A stretch of 36,761 bases of DNA, taken from the NCBI GenBank assembly GCA_003644925.1, contig QNDS01000004.1:1-36761 (forward strand). The letters are read 5' to 3'. Both the position numbers and the translations under genes were made by a program. This DNA comes from Candidatus Fermentibacterota bacterium. Its GTDB lineage: Bacteria > Fermentibacterota > Fermentibacteria > Fermentibacterales > JCC-6. This document shows, one piece after another, positions 23,368 to 32,372 of this stretch. The notes beneath the pieces are model-generated. The model worked only from the letters and a program-made list of their open reading frames with translations, searched no databases and was not told the DNA's origin. The stretch's first letter is position 1, and each line of letters starts with the position of its first letter.

Positions 23368-25506
23368 ATGCAGAGCATTCATTTTGAGAAGATATCCTCT
23401 GAAACAAAATTGAACAGAATGTACGTGGCCGCCGTTGCTTCCCTGCTTGCAGACGGAGCAACCGTGCCATTTATCGCAAGGTATCGAAAAGAAGCTACTG
23501 GAAGCATGGATGAAGTTTCCGTCATGACTGTCCGGGACAGACTGGAACAGCTTGAAAAACTCGATGAGAGGCGGAAAGTCATACTGCGCTCACTGGATGA
23601 GCGGGAGCTTTTAACAGCCGAGTTAAGTGAGAAAATCGGTAACGCAGGCACTCTAACCTCTCTTGAGGATATCTACCTTCCTTTCCGCCCGAGAAGAAGA
23701 ACCAGAGCCACAAAAGCACGGGAGAAGGGGCTGGAACCTCTTGCGCAGAGGATACTGCTTCAGAAGGGTGATGATCCTTTCCTGTACGCCCTCGAGTACG
23801 TGGATTCCGAAAAAGGTGTTGACACTGTAGAAGACGCTGTCTCCGGCGCACGGGATATTATTGCCGAAGATCTGGCGCACAACGCACAGATCAGGGATCC
23901 GATGCGAAGGCTTTACTGGAGTACCGGCAGCTACGGGTGTCGAGTGATTTCGGGTATGGAACAGGAAGGATCAAAATTCAGGGATTATTTTGAGTGGAAT
24001 GAACCAGTGCGCACTGCTCCATCACACAGGGTTCTTGCAATGCGCAGGGGGGAGGAAAAAAAGTTCCTCTCGCTGAGGATAACCGTTTCATTCGAGAGAG
24101 CGTTGGATATAATTCTGCCGGCGGTATGCCTGAACCCGGATACCCCGGAGGGGAGAGTTATATCTGAAGCGGCATCGGATGGTTTTCGCAGGCTTCTTGC
24201 ACCATCGATGGAGACGGAGACCCGGCTTAGAAGTAAGGAAGCTGCCGATGAAGAGGCAATAAGGGTGTTCACCTCCAATCTGAGAGAGCTTCTGCTCGCC
24301 GCGCCGCTCGGTCCAAAAGGTGTTCTTGCGGTTGACCCGGGTTTCAGAACAGGGTGCAAGCTTGTATGCCTTAATTCACAGGGTTCGGTTCAGCACAGCA
24401 CGACGATTTTCCCCTTCATGTCAGAATCTAAGAAATCAGAGGCTGTGAAAACCGTAATCGAACTGATAGACAAATTCGAACCGGAATTCATTGCGGTTGG
24501 TAACGGTACTGCCGGAAGAGAGACCGAAGCATTCCTGAGAGAATCAGGTCTGCAGAAGGAAGTTAAGGTTATCCCGGTAAATGAAAGCGGGGCATCCATC
24601 TATTCAGCCTCCAAAGTTGCCAGGGAAGAGTTTCCCGATTTCGATCTTACAGTCAGGGGAGCTATCTCGATCGGGAGAAGGCTTCAGGATCCCCTGGCAG
24701 AACTTGTTAAGATCGATCCAAAGTCAATCGGAGTTGGTCAGTATCAGCACGATGTGGACAGCAGGAAACTCAGGAAGGCTCTTGACGACACAGTTGAAAG
24801 CTGTGTGAACAGCGTTGGAGTCGATCTTAATACCGCAAGTTCCCAGCTTTTATCATACGTATCCGGTCTGACTGAACGGGTTTCACGGAATATTGTTAAA
24901 TGGAGCGAGGAAAACGGGGCGTTTCTAAACCGCCGGCAGCTTCTTAAAGTTTCAGGTCTCGGTCCTGCTGCATTCGAGCAGTCCGCCGGCTTTCTTAGAA
25001 TCAGGAACGGGCAGAACCCGCTGGACGCAAGCGCTGTTCATCCTGAAAGCTATTCCGTGGTGGAACGGATGGCCGGATCGAAAGGACTGAGTGTCGCGGA
25101 GCTGATGTCGTCGGAGAACTCACGGAAATCGATAGATCTGAAAGATTTTGTCGACGGGAAAACCGGTCTTCCTACTCTGCGCGATATCATGGAAGAACTG
25201 GAGAAACCGGGCAGAGACCCCAGGAAATCTTTCCAGGTGTTCAATTTTGCTGATGTCCATGATATCAAGGATCTTGAGGAGGGTATGATACTTCCGGGCA
25301 TAGTGACCAATGTTACAAATTTCGGTGCTTTCGTAGATATCGGAGTGCATCAGGACGGACTCGTTCACATAAGCCAGATGGCTGACAGATTCGTCAAAAA
25401 CCCGGCGGATATAGTCTCTGCAGGCGAACAACTCATGGTCAGGATTCTGCAGGTGGATGTGAAGAGAGGTCGAATATCTCTCTCCATGACCGGGATTTTA
25501 ATCTAG
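23368..25506 (+). CDS. tex: Tex-family S1 RNA-binding protein
   Basis: A 712-residue Tex protein, bacterial relative of Spt6, a nucleic-acid-binding factor associated with transcription. The domain order is complete: an N-terminal helical region (VPFIARYRKEATGSMDE, LEDIYLPFRPRRRTRATKAR), the YqgF/RNase H-like domain (LAVDPGFRTGCKLVCL), helix-hairpin-helix segments (VDLNTASSQLLSYVSGL, LLKVSGLGPAAFEQSAGFLR) and a C-terminal S1 domain (GIVTNVTNFGAFVDIG to GRISLSM). I use the ATG at 23368; a GTG two codons earlier is possible. Its TAG overlaps the stop of the convergent cdd gene. Confidence 0.96.
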   Translation: MQSIHFEKISSETKLNRMYVAAVASLLADGATVPFIARYRKEATGSMDEVSVMTVRDRLEQLEKLDERRKVILRSLDERELLTAELSEKIGNAGTLTSLEDIYLPFRPRRRTRATKAREKGLEPLAQRILLQKGDDPFLYALEYVDSEKGVDTVEDAVSGARDIIAEDLAHNAQIRDPMRRLYWSTGSYGCRVISGMEQEGSKFRDYFEWNEPVRTAPSHRVLAMRRGEEKKFLSLRITVSFERALDIILPAVCLNPDTPEGRVISEAASDGFRRLLAPSMETETRLRSKEAADEEAIRVFTSNLRELLLAAPLGPKGVLAVDPGFRTGCKLVCLNSQGSVQHSTTIFPFMSESKKSEAVKTVIELIDKFEPEFIAVGNGTAGRETEAFLRESGLQKEVKVIPVNESGASIYSASKVAREEFPDFDLTVRGAISIGRRLQDPLAELVKIDPKSIGVGQYQHDVDSRKLRKALDDTVESCVNSVGVDLNTASSQLLSYVSGLTERVSRNIVKWSEENGAFLNRRQLLKVSGLGPAAFEQSAGFLRIRNGQNPLDASAVHPESYSVVERMAGSKGLSVAELMSSENSRKSIDLKDFVDGKTGLPTLRDIMEELEKPGRDPRKSFQVFNFADVHDIKDLEEGMILPGIVTNVTNFGAFVDIGVHQDGLVHISQMADRFVKNPADIVSAGEQLMVRILQVDVKRGRISLSMTGILI

Positions 25507-25880
25507 AAGCGGTGGGGGAGCAGTTCGCCCAGGGTGTAATGCTTGATAGAATCTGGTGTTGCCAGTATAACAGGAAAATCATCATCGCAGAACTCGGCTA
25601 GCACCTGCCTGCAGGCGCCGCAGGGAAGAGGGTAAGAGTCAGGAGAGTATATCAGTATTCTTCTGAATTTTTTCTGCCCGCGCGAGATTGCATTGAAAAC
25701 AGCTGCTCTCTCGGCACAGATGGTAAGTCCGTAGGAGGAATTCTCGACATTGACCCCCCAATGCAGCCCCCCTTCGTCATCCTCAATAACCGCTGTAACA
25801 TGAAATCCTGAATACGGACAGTAACAGCTCGAAATCGCTTCTTTTGCTTTCGCCAGAAGTTCTTCAGAGCCATCGTCCAT
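25503..25880 (-). CDS. cdd: Cytidine deaminase
   Basis: Deaminates cytidine and deoxycytidine to uridine and deoxyuridine in pyrimidine salvage. The 125-residue length fits the small tetrameric form. Zinc and catalytic residues are present: CAE (Cys55, Glu57) and PCGAC (Cys87, Cys90); CYCPYSGFHV and NVENSSYG bind substrate. Its stop and that of tex overlap on the palindrome CTAG. It lies two bases after the cyclic-nucleotide-binding gene. Confidence 0.96.
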   Translation of the reverse strand: MDDGSEELLAKAKEAISSCYCPYSGFHVTAVIEDDEGGLHWGVNVENSSYGLTICAERAAVFNAISRGQKKFRRILIYSPDSYPLPCGACRQVLAEFCDDDFPVILATPDSIKHYTLGELLPHRF

Positions 25881-25882
25881 TT

Positions 25883-26365
25883 TTAGAAAGTTCTTTCGAT
25901 GAAAGGCAGTGATCTCAATTTATCGTTGGCATTACGCAGCCTCAGGGAAATAACCTCTGAGAAAGCTCGAAGCACTTTCAGGCCTATTCTTGGATTATCG
26001 TTCAGTATGGAGGCCACTTTGGAATGCTGTATCCTGGCTAATTCCACCCTTGTGTGCGCGTATACGGAGGCGCTTCTGCTCCTGCGGTCAAGAAGGACCA
26101 TCTCACCGAAGAAATCCCCTGTTTCCAGGATACCAAGTATCTGCTCGATCCCTTCGTAGGTTCTTTTTGTAACACGGACTTTTCCGGACAGGATCAGGTA
26201 GAGGTATTCACCCTGCTCATCCTCCCTGATGATCACACTGTTGGGAACGTGCTCTGCGTACTGTGTGTTGTTTATGAACAGGTCGAGTTCATCAGGTTCG
26301 AGGTCCCGGAAAAGGTATGCGGAACTGAATACGTCGAGATGCTCCTGTGTAAATTCATTGTTCAT
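25883..26365 (-). CDS. Cyclic nucleotide-binding domain protein
   Basis: A 160-residue protein made of one CRP-like cNMP-binding domain. The phosphate-binding cassette reads FGEMVLL then RSRSASV (FGE 86-88, Arg97, Ser98, Ala99), so the residues that contact the cyclic nucleotide phosphate and ribose are intact. Helices follow, but no winged helix-turn-helix DNA-binding domain, so it is not a CRP-type regulator by itself. AAGGGG lies 7 bases before the ATG. It sits between rqcH and cdd; ligand and partner are unknown. Confidence 0.9.
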   Translation of the reverse strand: MNNEFTQEHLDVFSSAYLFRDLEPDELDLFINNTQYAEHVPNSVIIREDEQGEYLYLILSGKVRVTKRTYEGIEQILGILETGDFFGEMVLLDRRSRSASVYAHTRVELARIQHSKVASILNDNPRIGLKVLRAFSEVISLRLRNANDKLRSLPFIERTF

Positions 26366-26394
26366 ATTATTACCCCTTTCTTCTTTATTTCATA

Positions 26395-27984
26395 TCAGGA
26401 CAGTTTGTCCAGATCAACAAAAACAGTTTTCTCTCTGGTATATACAACCTGTCCCGGTTTTCCCTTCCTTATCCGGTTAACATACTGAACCCTGGTGTAG
26501 TCAACAGGGATCACTCCACTTGAGGCTCCGCATCTCCTTGCAGCCTCAATCGATGCTTCGAGTATTATTTCACCGGGCGGGCTGTCCGTTTTCCCATCGA
26601 GTTTAAGTACCACATGAGCTCCCGGATACCCTCTTGCATGGAACCAGAGATCGCCCCGTTTTCCGATTCTGAAAGTAACCTCTTCGTTCTCCCTGGCATT
26701 TCTTCCCGAGAAGCATCTCCAGCCGCCTGTGAGCAGTTTCGCCTCTGTCTTCTTCTTCCGGTCATACTGATCCCGGACTTTCTTCCTGTATTTTCTGATG
26801 CTTGCTTCAAGTTCGTCAACCGTAAGGTCAGGAGCCGATGCAAGGGAAATTTCCAGAGATTCTATTTCACTTAGCGCACTGAGCTTATGCTCTTGCAGAT
26901 TGCGCTTTTCCTTTCCGGTGTTGGATGCCTTCCTGAAGAATCTTGCGGCATTTGATTTAAGTGACCTGAAGGGTTTAAGAGGAATAGTGTGTTCGCAGCC
27001 GTTCCAGTCCTTAAGCTCTATCTCTTTGAGTCCTTTCCTTGAATTATTCTCTGTTGAGAGGAGAAGGCTGCCCCATGTTCTATACTTTTCAGGAGATACC
27101 AGGCCATCCAGAGCGGTTTCCACACCCGTCAGCCGTTTCCGCAGGAAGGAGAGCCTTCTGCGGAGAATCAGCGTCCATGTTTCGTACCTGTCCTCCCGGA
27201 TGCCTGCGATATCTTTTTCCGCTGTTTTCATGGAGAGGGGGTTCTCTATCGGTTTCCCCCCGGCAAGCTCGATGGGAAGCGGGCCATCCGGACCCTCCCA
27301 CGGGCTGAAATTCTGTTCAAGCAGAGCCTGTTCCAGTTCTGCCACCACTTCAATCAACGGTGTCCTGTTGGCTTCTGCATGACGCAGCAGAGCTCTGGCC
27401 GTAACAGGGCCGACACCTTCGAGCAATTTGTAAAGTAAGGCCGGAGATTCTTTCCTGTTTTCTATCGAATTCTTCAATTCAATGGAAGAGCTCCATGACC
27501 CCGGAGATAGCCCTGAAGAGGGCGGCGGTACGTATACCTGTCCCGGAGCTACGGTTCTGTATCTGTTTCTGGATGAGGGTATCTTCCTGTGACAGGCAAG
27601 AATCCTGCTGTCTCCGCTCCTGACCAGGATTATATTGGCATTTCGACCTGCAGCTTCAAAGATGAGCGTAACATCTGAATTCCCGTAAAGCATCCCGCTT
27701 TGAAAGTGTATATGGAGTACCCTGTCTGCGCCCGGCTGGGTGAGATCCTGAACCTTCGCCCCATCGATATGGTGGCTCCATGCCGGAGAGGGCAGCTCCG
27801 TCATGTTCACCGCACTGCTCCAGGTAAGCCCGGGAGAATCAGGTCTCGCATTCAGTATTAGAACGCTTTCACCGAACAACAGACCGAAACCATCCCTCGA
27901 AGAAGAACCGACCTTTATGCATTTCATTCCCAGGATCAGGTCTTTCAGGGGAGGCACAAGGGCGCTGAGGAAAACACCGTCCAC
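26395..27984 (-). CDS. rqcH: NFACT family protein, RqcH-like ribosome quality control factor
   Basis: A 529-residue NFACT protein; bacterial RqcH binds split 50S subunits carrying stalled chains and adds alanine tails that mark them for decay. The N-terminal domain contains the Asp-Arg pair needed for tailing (Asp87, Arg88 in PGADRVLHI). A helix-hairpin-helix segment (LLEGVGPVTARALLRH), a coiled-coil region and the C-terminal NFACT-R domain (FRIGKRGDLWFHARGYPGAHVVL) follow. Alanine tailing is inferred from these motifs. The GTG at 27982-27984 follows AAGGAG. It is read toward the cNMP-binding and cdd genes and away from yicC. Confidence 0.92.
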   Translation of the reverse strand: MDGVFLSALVPPLKDLILGMKCIKVGSSSRDGFGLLFGESVLILNARPDSPGLTWSSAVNMTELPSPAWSHHIDGAKVQDLTQPGADRVLHIHFQSGMLYGNSDVTLIFEAAGRNANIILVRSGDSRILACHRKIPSSRNRYRTVAPGQVYVPPPSSGLSPGSWSSSIELKNSIENRKESPALLYKLLEGVGPVTARALLRHAEANRTPLIEVVAELEQALLEQNFSPWEGPDGPLPIELAGGKPIENPLSMKTAEKDIAGIREDRYETWTLILRRRLSFLRKRLTGVETALDGLVSPEKYRTWGSLLLSTENNSRKGLKEIELKDWNGCEHTIPLKPFRSLKSNAARFFRKASNTGKEKRNLQEHKLSALSEIESLEISLASAPDLTVDELEASIRKYRKKVRDQYDRKKKTEAKLLTGGWRCFSGRNARENEEVTFRIGKRGDLWFHARGYPGAHVVLKLDGKTDSPPGEIILEASIEAARRCGASSGVIPVDYTRVQYVNRIRKGKPGQVVYTREKTVFVDLDKLS

Positions 27985-28012
27985 CGAAGACTCCTTTCAT
28001 GAGAGATGACTG

Positions 28013-28042
28013 GTGATACCTTTGAATTATGTTTAATATACT
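28013..28042 (+). promoter_or_regulatory. Possible sigma-70-type promoter for the yicC-led operon
   Basis: GTGATA (28013-28018; 4 of 6 to TTGACA) is separated by 18 bases from TATACT (28037-28042; 5 of 6 to TATAAT), about 50 bases upstream of the yicC ATG. This fits the first promoter of a long + strand unit. Pattern match only. Confidence 0.4.
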
Positions 28043-28090
28043 TCCTACCGTATGATGTTGTACGAGTCGCCGCACTTGAGGGGATATCTA

Positions 28091-28972
28091 ATGGAATCTA
28101 TGACTGGCTTCGGTCGAGCTGAAACCGCAGGTGATGGTTTCACCGTGACGGTTGAGGCGAAATCGCTTAATCACAGAAGCCTCAGTGTTTCACTGAAACT
28201 GCCCGAGGTTATTTCCGCTCTGGAACCTGAGGTAAGGAAAACCGTCGGCGGCATGTTTGACAGGGGACGCATAAGGCTGGATGCGTCTGTTGAATTAAGC
28301 GGAGACAGCGGTTCCCGCGTATCGGTCAATATGGAGACAGCCAGTCTGTATATTGCTGCCGCGGAGCTTCTTTCGAAGGACAACGAATGTGTTGGAGGAA
28401 TATCCGCCGGTGAGCTTCTCAACCTGCCGGGAGTTGCTGCAAGAACTGAGCCGTCGATGCTCGATCGAAAGGAACTGACGGCAGCGTTCAGGGGAGCCAT
28501 ATCCCGGGCACTTGCAGAGCTCAGGGAGAACCGGCGCAGGGAGGGAGCGGCACTGGAGCCTCTTTTCCGGGAAGGATTTTCAAATATCAGAGAACTGACC
28601 ACTCCCGTTCTGGCGCAGCAGAAGGAAACCGTGGCGGAAAGATACGAACGGCTCAAAATAAGAATATCCGATCTTCTTGATGATTCCCGGCTGGACGAAG
28701 ATCGTATGATGCAGGAACTGGCCCTTCTGGCAGACAGGTCCGACGTGACCGAGGAGGTTCAGAGATTGCTGTGCCACCTTGACTATGCCGTTGAAATAGT
28801 AGATTCTGATGACGGTCCCGTCGGGCGGAAACTGGAATTTCTTATCCAGGAAATGCACCGTGAAATGAATACGATGGGAGCAAAAGTTGACGATCCGGAA
28901 CAGTCACTCAAGGTTATAGAGATGAAGAATATTCTTTCATCACTGAAGGAACAGGCTGCAAATATTGAATAA
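28091..28972 (+). CDS. yicC: YicC family endoribonuclease
   Basis: A 293-residue member of the YicC/YloC family, an RNA endonuclease implicated in small-RNA decay in E. coli. The N-terminal signature MESMTGFGRAE and the C-terminal FLIQEMHREMNTMGAKVDD are highly typical. I place the start at the ATG at 28091, with GAGGGG 6-7 bases upstream; an in-frame ATG at 28052 would add 13 unrelated residues. It precedes gmk in many bacteria, as here, and its stop overlaps the TTG start of the gmk-coaB fusion. Confidence 0.95.
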   Translation: MESMTGFGRAETAGDGFTVTVEAKSLNHRSLSVSLKLPEVISALEPEVRKTVGGMFDRGRIRLDASVELSGDSGSRVSVNMETASLYIAAAELLSKDNECVGGISAGELLNLPGVAARTEPSMLDRKELTAAFRGAISRALAELRENRRREGAALEPLFREGFSNIRELTTPVLAQQKETVAERYERLKIRISDLLDDSRLDEDRMMQELALLADRSDVTEEVQRLLCHLDYAVEIVDSDDGPVGRKLEFLIQEMHREMNTMGAKVDDPEQSLKVIEMKNILSSLKEQAANIE

Positions 28973-30260
28973 TTCTCCCGGTCAACTGATAGTACTTGCA
29001 GGACCTTCGGGGGCCGGTAAGACTACGCTTGCCCATCATCTTGTCGAGAGATTCGAGTTTACGGCGTTCTCCGTTTCAACAACAACAAGACCGCTGCGCG
29101 GCTCGGAGATTGAAGGGGTGGATTACTTCTTCGTAAGCAGGGAAGAGTTCCGCAGGAGGATAGAAAGCGGTTATTTCCTTGAGTATGCGGAGGTTCACGG
29201 GCATCTTTACGGAACCTCAAGAGAATTGGTTGCAGAAGAAATTTCCCGCGGCGGCACTGTTATTCTTGATATAGATGTTCAGGGAGCACTTCAGATCAAG
29301 GAAGCTTTTCCGGCTTCCATACTCATATTCATCCTGCCCCCTTCCCCAGGCGTACTGTCGGGCAGGCTCAGCTCCAGAAATACTGATGATCCGGAAGTTG
29401 TTCAGAGAAGGATGGAAATGGCGGCATGGGAGATCCGCTGGATCGGTTCTTTTGACTACTACCTTTGCAACAGCCGTCTTGAGGATTCCCTGCTGAACGT
29501 CGAATCAATACTGCGGGGCTGCCGGCTGAAGATGGTTAATACCAGCTTTCCTCAGGAAGTTATTGCCTTCACTCCCGATCGTTTTGCCGGTCTTGAACAC
29601 TGGCATGGCAGAAGGGTGATAGTTACATCAGGACCCACCAGGGAAGCTCTGGATCGTGTTCGATATATTTCCAACAGGTCAAGCGGCCGGATGGGATGCA
29701 GTATGGCGATGGCATTCCGTGATGCCGGCGCTGACGTACTGTTCATTAGCGGTCCTGCCTGCATCTCCCATCCGTCCGGAGTGGACACGGTTCCCGTGGA
29801 AACGGCGCAGGAAATGCTTGATGCGCTGGTCAGTGAAGTTGAAAAAGCTGACCTCCTGGTAATGGCAGCTGCGGTTTCTGATTTCAGACCTTCCGCCTTT
29901 CATGACGGGAAAACCGAGAGATCCGGAACCCTCCGGATCGAGCTTGAGGCTACTCCCGATATTCTGTCCGAACTTGACAGAACGATGGACAATATGTGTC
30001 CGGTGATGGCTTTTGCCCTTGAATTCGGACCCGATGGAGAAAAGCGGGCGCTGGGAAAAATGAAACGCAAGGGAGCAGCCGCCATTTTCTACAATCCGGG
30101 GGATGCTCCAGGAACCGGGATGGAGGCATCCTCCAACCAGGGAAAACTCTTCTTCAGCGATGGCAGTTACGTCGAAGTCAAGCGTTCTTCGAAAAGGTAT
30201 ATTGCAGAGCTTCTGACCGCTGCAATGGGAAGATATTTTATGAAAGGCAATGAAAGTTAA
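28965..30260 (+). CDS. gmk-coaB: Guanylate kinase - phosphopantothenate-cysteine ligase (CoaB) fusion
   Basis: One 431-residue frame encodes two enzymes of unrelated pathways. Residues 1 to about 190 are guanylate kinase (GMP + ATP to GDP + ADP): P-loop GPSGAGKT at 13-20, TTTRPLRGSE, GVDYFF, EYAEVHGHLYGTS and DIDVQGALQI. After a short linker, residues about 213-431 are CoaB, joining cysteine to phosphopantothenate: VIVTSGPTREALD, YISNRSSGRMG (Asn237), AAAVSDFRP and the lysine segment KMKRKG at 365-370. The flavin-dependent CoaC decarboxylase domain is missing and must be supplied elsewhere or by another enzyme. No stop codon or frameshift separates the halves. The start is a TTG overlapping the yicC stop. 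Confidence 0.93.
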   Translation: MNNSPGQLIVLAGPSGAGKTTLAHHLVERFEFTAFSVSTTTRPLRGSEIEGVDYFFVSREEFRRRIESGYFLEYAEVHGHLYGTSRELVAEEISRGGTVILDIDVQGALQIKEAFPASILIFILPPSPGVLSGRLSSRNTDDPEVVQRRMEMAAWEIRWIGSFDYYLCNSRLEDSLLNVESILRGCRLKMVNTSFPQEVIAFTPDRFAGLEHWHGRRVIVTSGPTREALDRVRYISNRSSGRMGCSMAMAFRDAGADVLFISGPACISHPSGVDTVPVETAQEMLDALVSEVEKADLLVMAAAVSDFRPSAFHDGKTERSGTLRIELEATPDILSELDRTMDNMCPVMAFALEFGPDGEKRALGKMKRKGAAAIFYNPGDAPGTGMEASSNQGKLFFSDGSYVEVKRSSKRYIAELLTAAMGRYFMKGNES

Positions 30261-31000
30261 TGGCAGAAAGCAGGGATACCGGCGCACCCGGTGGCAGGAA
30301 AGATCCATTCTGGAATTCGGTGGCAAGTTTCGGTATGGATGATATTTTTGTGCTTCCCGAATGGATTTCCGAACTGAAAGGCGAAAAGACCGCTTCAGTA
30401 ACTGTAGAAGAAAGCGGAAGTATACCTCTCGAACTGGCCGCGCTCATGCAAAGAGTAGGTGACTGCCGAGGCTGCAGACTCTCTGAAGAACGGAATACGA
30501 TAGTCTTCGGAGGAGGAAACCCGTCTGCGGGGATACTTTTCATCGGTGAGGGACCCGGTGCCAACGAGGATATTCAGGGAGAGCCGTTCGTAGGCCGTGC
30601 GGGGAAACTTCTTGATAAAATATTGGCTGCCATCGATCTGGATAGGGATACTGTGTTCATCACGAACATCGTGAAGTGCAGGCCTCCTGGAAACAGAACA
30701 CCTTCTAAAGATGAAGTAGCCGCATGCTGGTGGATACTTGAAGAGCAGATAAGAATTATGCAGCCGGGAGTTATTGTCGCTCTGGGCGCTCCGGCCAGCA
30801 GAACAATGACAGGAAGCAGCGATGGTATAGGTAAACTCAGAGGGACAATTCACAGGTACGGCGATATTCCGGTCCTTCCTACCTATCACCCTGCTGCTCT
30901 ACTGCGAACCGATGCCCTGAAAAGACCTGTTTGGGATGATATGAAGACGCTGAGAAAGCTTCTTGATGAACTGGGTCTGCCCAGAGCTGGTAAGGATTGA
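30260..31000 (+). CDS. Family 4 uracil-DNA glycosylase (Fe-S)
   Basis: Excises uracil from DNA to start base-excision repair. The 246-residue protein has the four iron-sulfur cysteines of family 4 (Cys69, Cys72, Cys140, Cys156), the catalytic-loop motif GEGPGANEDIQGEPFVGRAG and the C-terminal motif HPAALLR (His210). An N-terminal extension of about 55 residues with no motif precedes the core. The ATG shares a base with the stop of the gmk-coaB frame, and the gene is followed directly by dnaB. Confidence 0.94.
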   Translation: MAESRDTGAPGGRKDPFWNSVASFGMDDIFVLPEWISELKGEKTASVTVEESGSIPLELAALMQRVGDCRGCRLSEERNTIVFGGGNPSAGILFIGEGPGANEDIQGEPFVGRAGKLLDKILAAIDLDRDTVFITNIVKCRPPGNRTPSKDEVAACWWILEEQIRIMQPGVIVALGAPASRTMTGSSDGIGKLRGTIHRYGDIPVLPTYHPAALLRTDALKRPVWDDMKTLRKLLDELGLPRAGKD

Positions 31001-31002
31001 GT

Positions 31003-32361
31003 ATGACTGAGGAAAAGGGATTCAGACCTCCCCAGAGTCTGGATGCCGAAAAGAGTGTTCTAGGAGCAATGCTCCTTGATCAGGAATTGACCGTTGAGGC
31101 CCTTGATGCACTTAACACAAAGGATTTCTTCGACCGTAAGCACAGAATGATCTTCCAGGCCTGCCGCGACCTTGACTCGAAGAACAGCGTAACCGATATG
31201 GTTACTGTCGGTGAGGAGCTGCAAAGGAAGAAGAACCTCGAGGAGGCGGGAGGTATAGAGTATCTTGCCTCCCTGACAGACGATATTCCCCTGCTTTCGA
31301 ATGTGCTTCAGTACATAAAGATCATCAAGGATAAAGCCATGCTTCGTCAGCTTATCAAGGTGAGCAGGGAGAACATCAATGAAGTCCTCGAAGGTATAGA
31401 GGACGTCGAGATCGTTCTTGATACAGCCGCCAGCAAGATCATGGCTATAACCGAATCAAGAGCATCAGGGGATTTCAAACCCATATCGCAGCTTGTTTCC
31501 AGAGGTATCGAGGACCTTGAAAAACTCCGTAACACCAAGGGTTACGTAACCGGACTTTCAACTGGATTCAAGAAACTGGATAAAATGACTACCGGATTCC
31601 ACGCCGGAGAACTGATTATCCTGGCTGCCCGGCCTGGTATAGGCAAGACAAGTATGGCTCTGAATATGGCTGCCCATATAGCGAAGGAAACGGAGCGGGG
31701 CGTTGCCATTTTCAGCCTGGAAATGTCCGATGCGATGCTGACTCAGAGGCTGCTCTGCGCCGATGCCCATATAGGGACAAAACCGATCATAGAGGGGACC
31801 CTTTCTCAGAAAGCGTGGTACGAGCTTCAGGCGGCAGCCGACAGGCTCCAGAGGTTGAAGATATTCATCGATGATAAAGCCAGTATCGGCTCGATGGAGA
31901 TAAGAGCGAAGATCAGGAGCCTGAAAAGGCGGGAAGATATCTGTATGGTCTTCGTCGATTACCTTCAGCTCATGCGTGGTGACGGGAATACCGAGAACAG
32001 GCAGCAGGAAGTTGCTCGTATTTCAGGAGATCTCAAAGCACTTGCAAAGGAGATGGAACTGCCGGTTATGGCTCTTTCGCAGCTTAGCCGGATGGCTACG
32101 AAAAGAAGCGGTTCCCCGAGACTCAGTGACCTGAAAGAAAGCGGTGCCATCGAGCAGGATGCCGACCTTGTGTTGTTCCTTCATCGCCCGGGGGAGTATT
32201 CCGATACAGACGAAGAGTTCGAAGATCAGATTGATTATCTCAATATTCAGACAATACTGAAGATCGGAAAACAGAGAAACGGTCCGCTCGGAAGTATTGA
32301 CATGATCTTCAGAACTGACATAACCCGCTTTTTCCTGCCTGAAAAAGACGAATTCGTTTAG
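31003..32361 (+). CDS. dnaB: Replicative DNA helicase
   Basis: Hexameric helicase that unwinds the chromosome at the fork. The 452-residue protein has the DnaB N-terminal domain (QSLDAEKSVLGAMLLD) and the RecA-like ATPase: Walker A ARPGIGKTS (Lys215), SLEMSDAML, Walker B VFVDYLQLM and DLKESGAIEQDADLVLFLHRP. No intein is present. I take the ATG at 31003, which has AAGGA 7 bases upstream; a TTG at 30997 overlapping the UDG stop is possible. It is followed at 11 bases by radA. Confidence 0.98.
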   Translation: MTEEKGFRPPQSLDAEKSVLGAMLLDQELTVEALDALNTKDFFDRKHRMIFQACRDLDSKNSVTDMVTVGEELQRKKNLEEAGGIEYLASLTDDIPLLSNVLQYIKIIKDKAMLRQLIKVSRENINEVLEGIEDVEIVLDTAASKIMAITESRASGDFKPISQLVSRGIEDLEKLRNTKGYVTGLSTGFKKLDKMTTGFHAGELIILAARPGIGKTSMALNMAAHIAKETERGVAIFSLEMSDAMLTQRLLCADAHIGTKPIIEGTLSQKAWYELQAAADRLQRLKIFIDDKASIGSMEIRAKIRSLKRREDICMVFVDYLQLMRGDGNTENRQQEVARISGDLKALAKEMELPVMALSQLSRMATKRSGSPRLSDLKESGAIEQDADLVLFLHRPGEYSDTDEEFEDQIDYLNIQTILKIGKQRNGPLGSIDMIFRTDITRFFLPEKDEFV

Positions 32362-32372
32362 TTAGGAGCATA

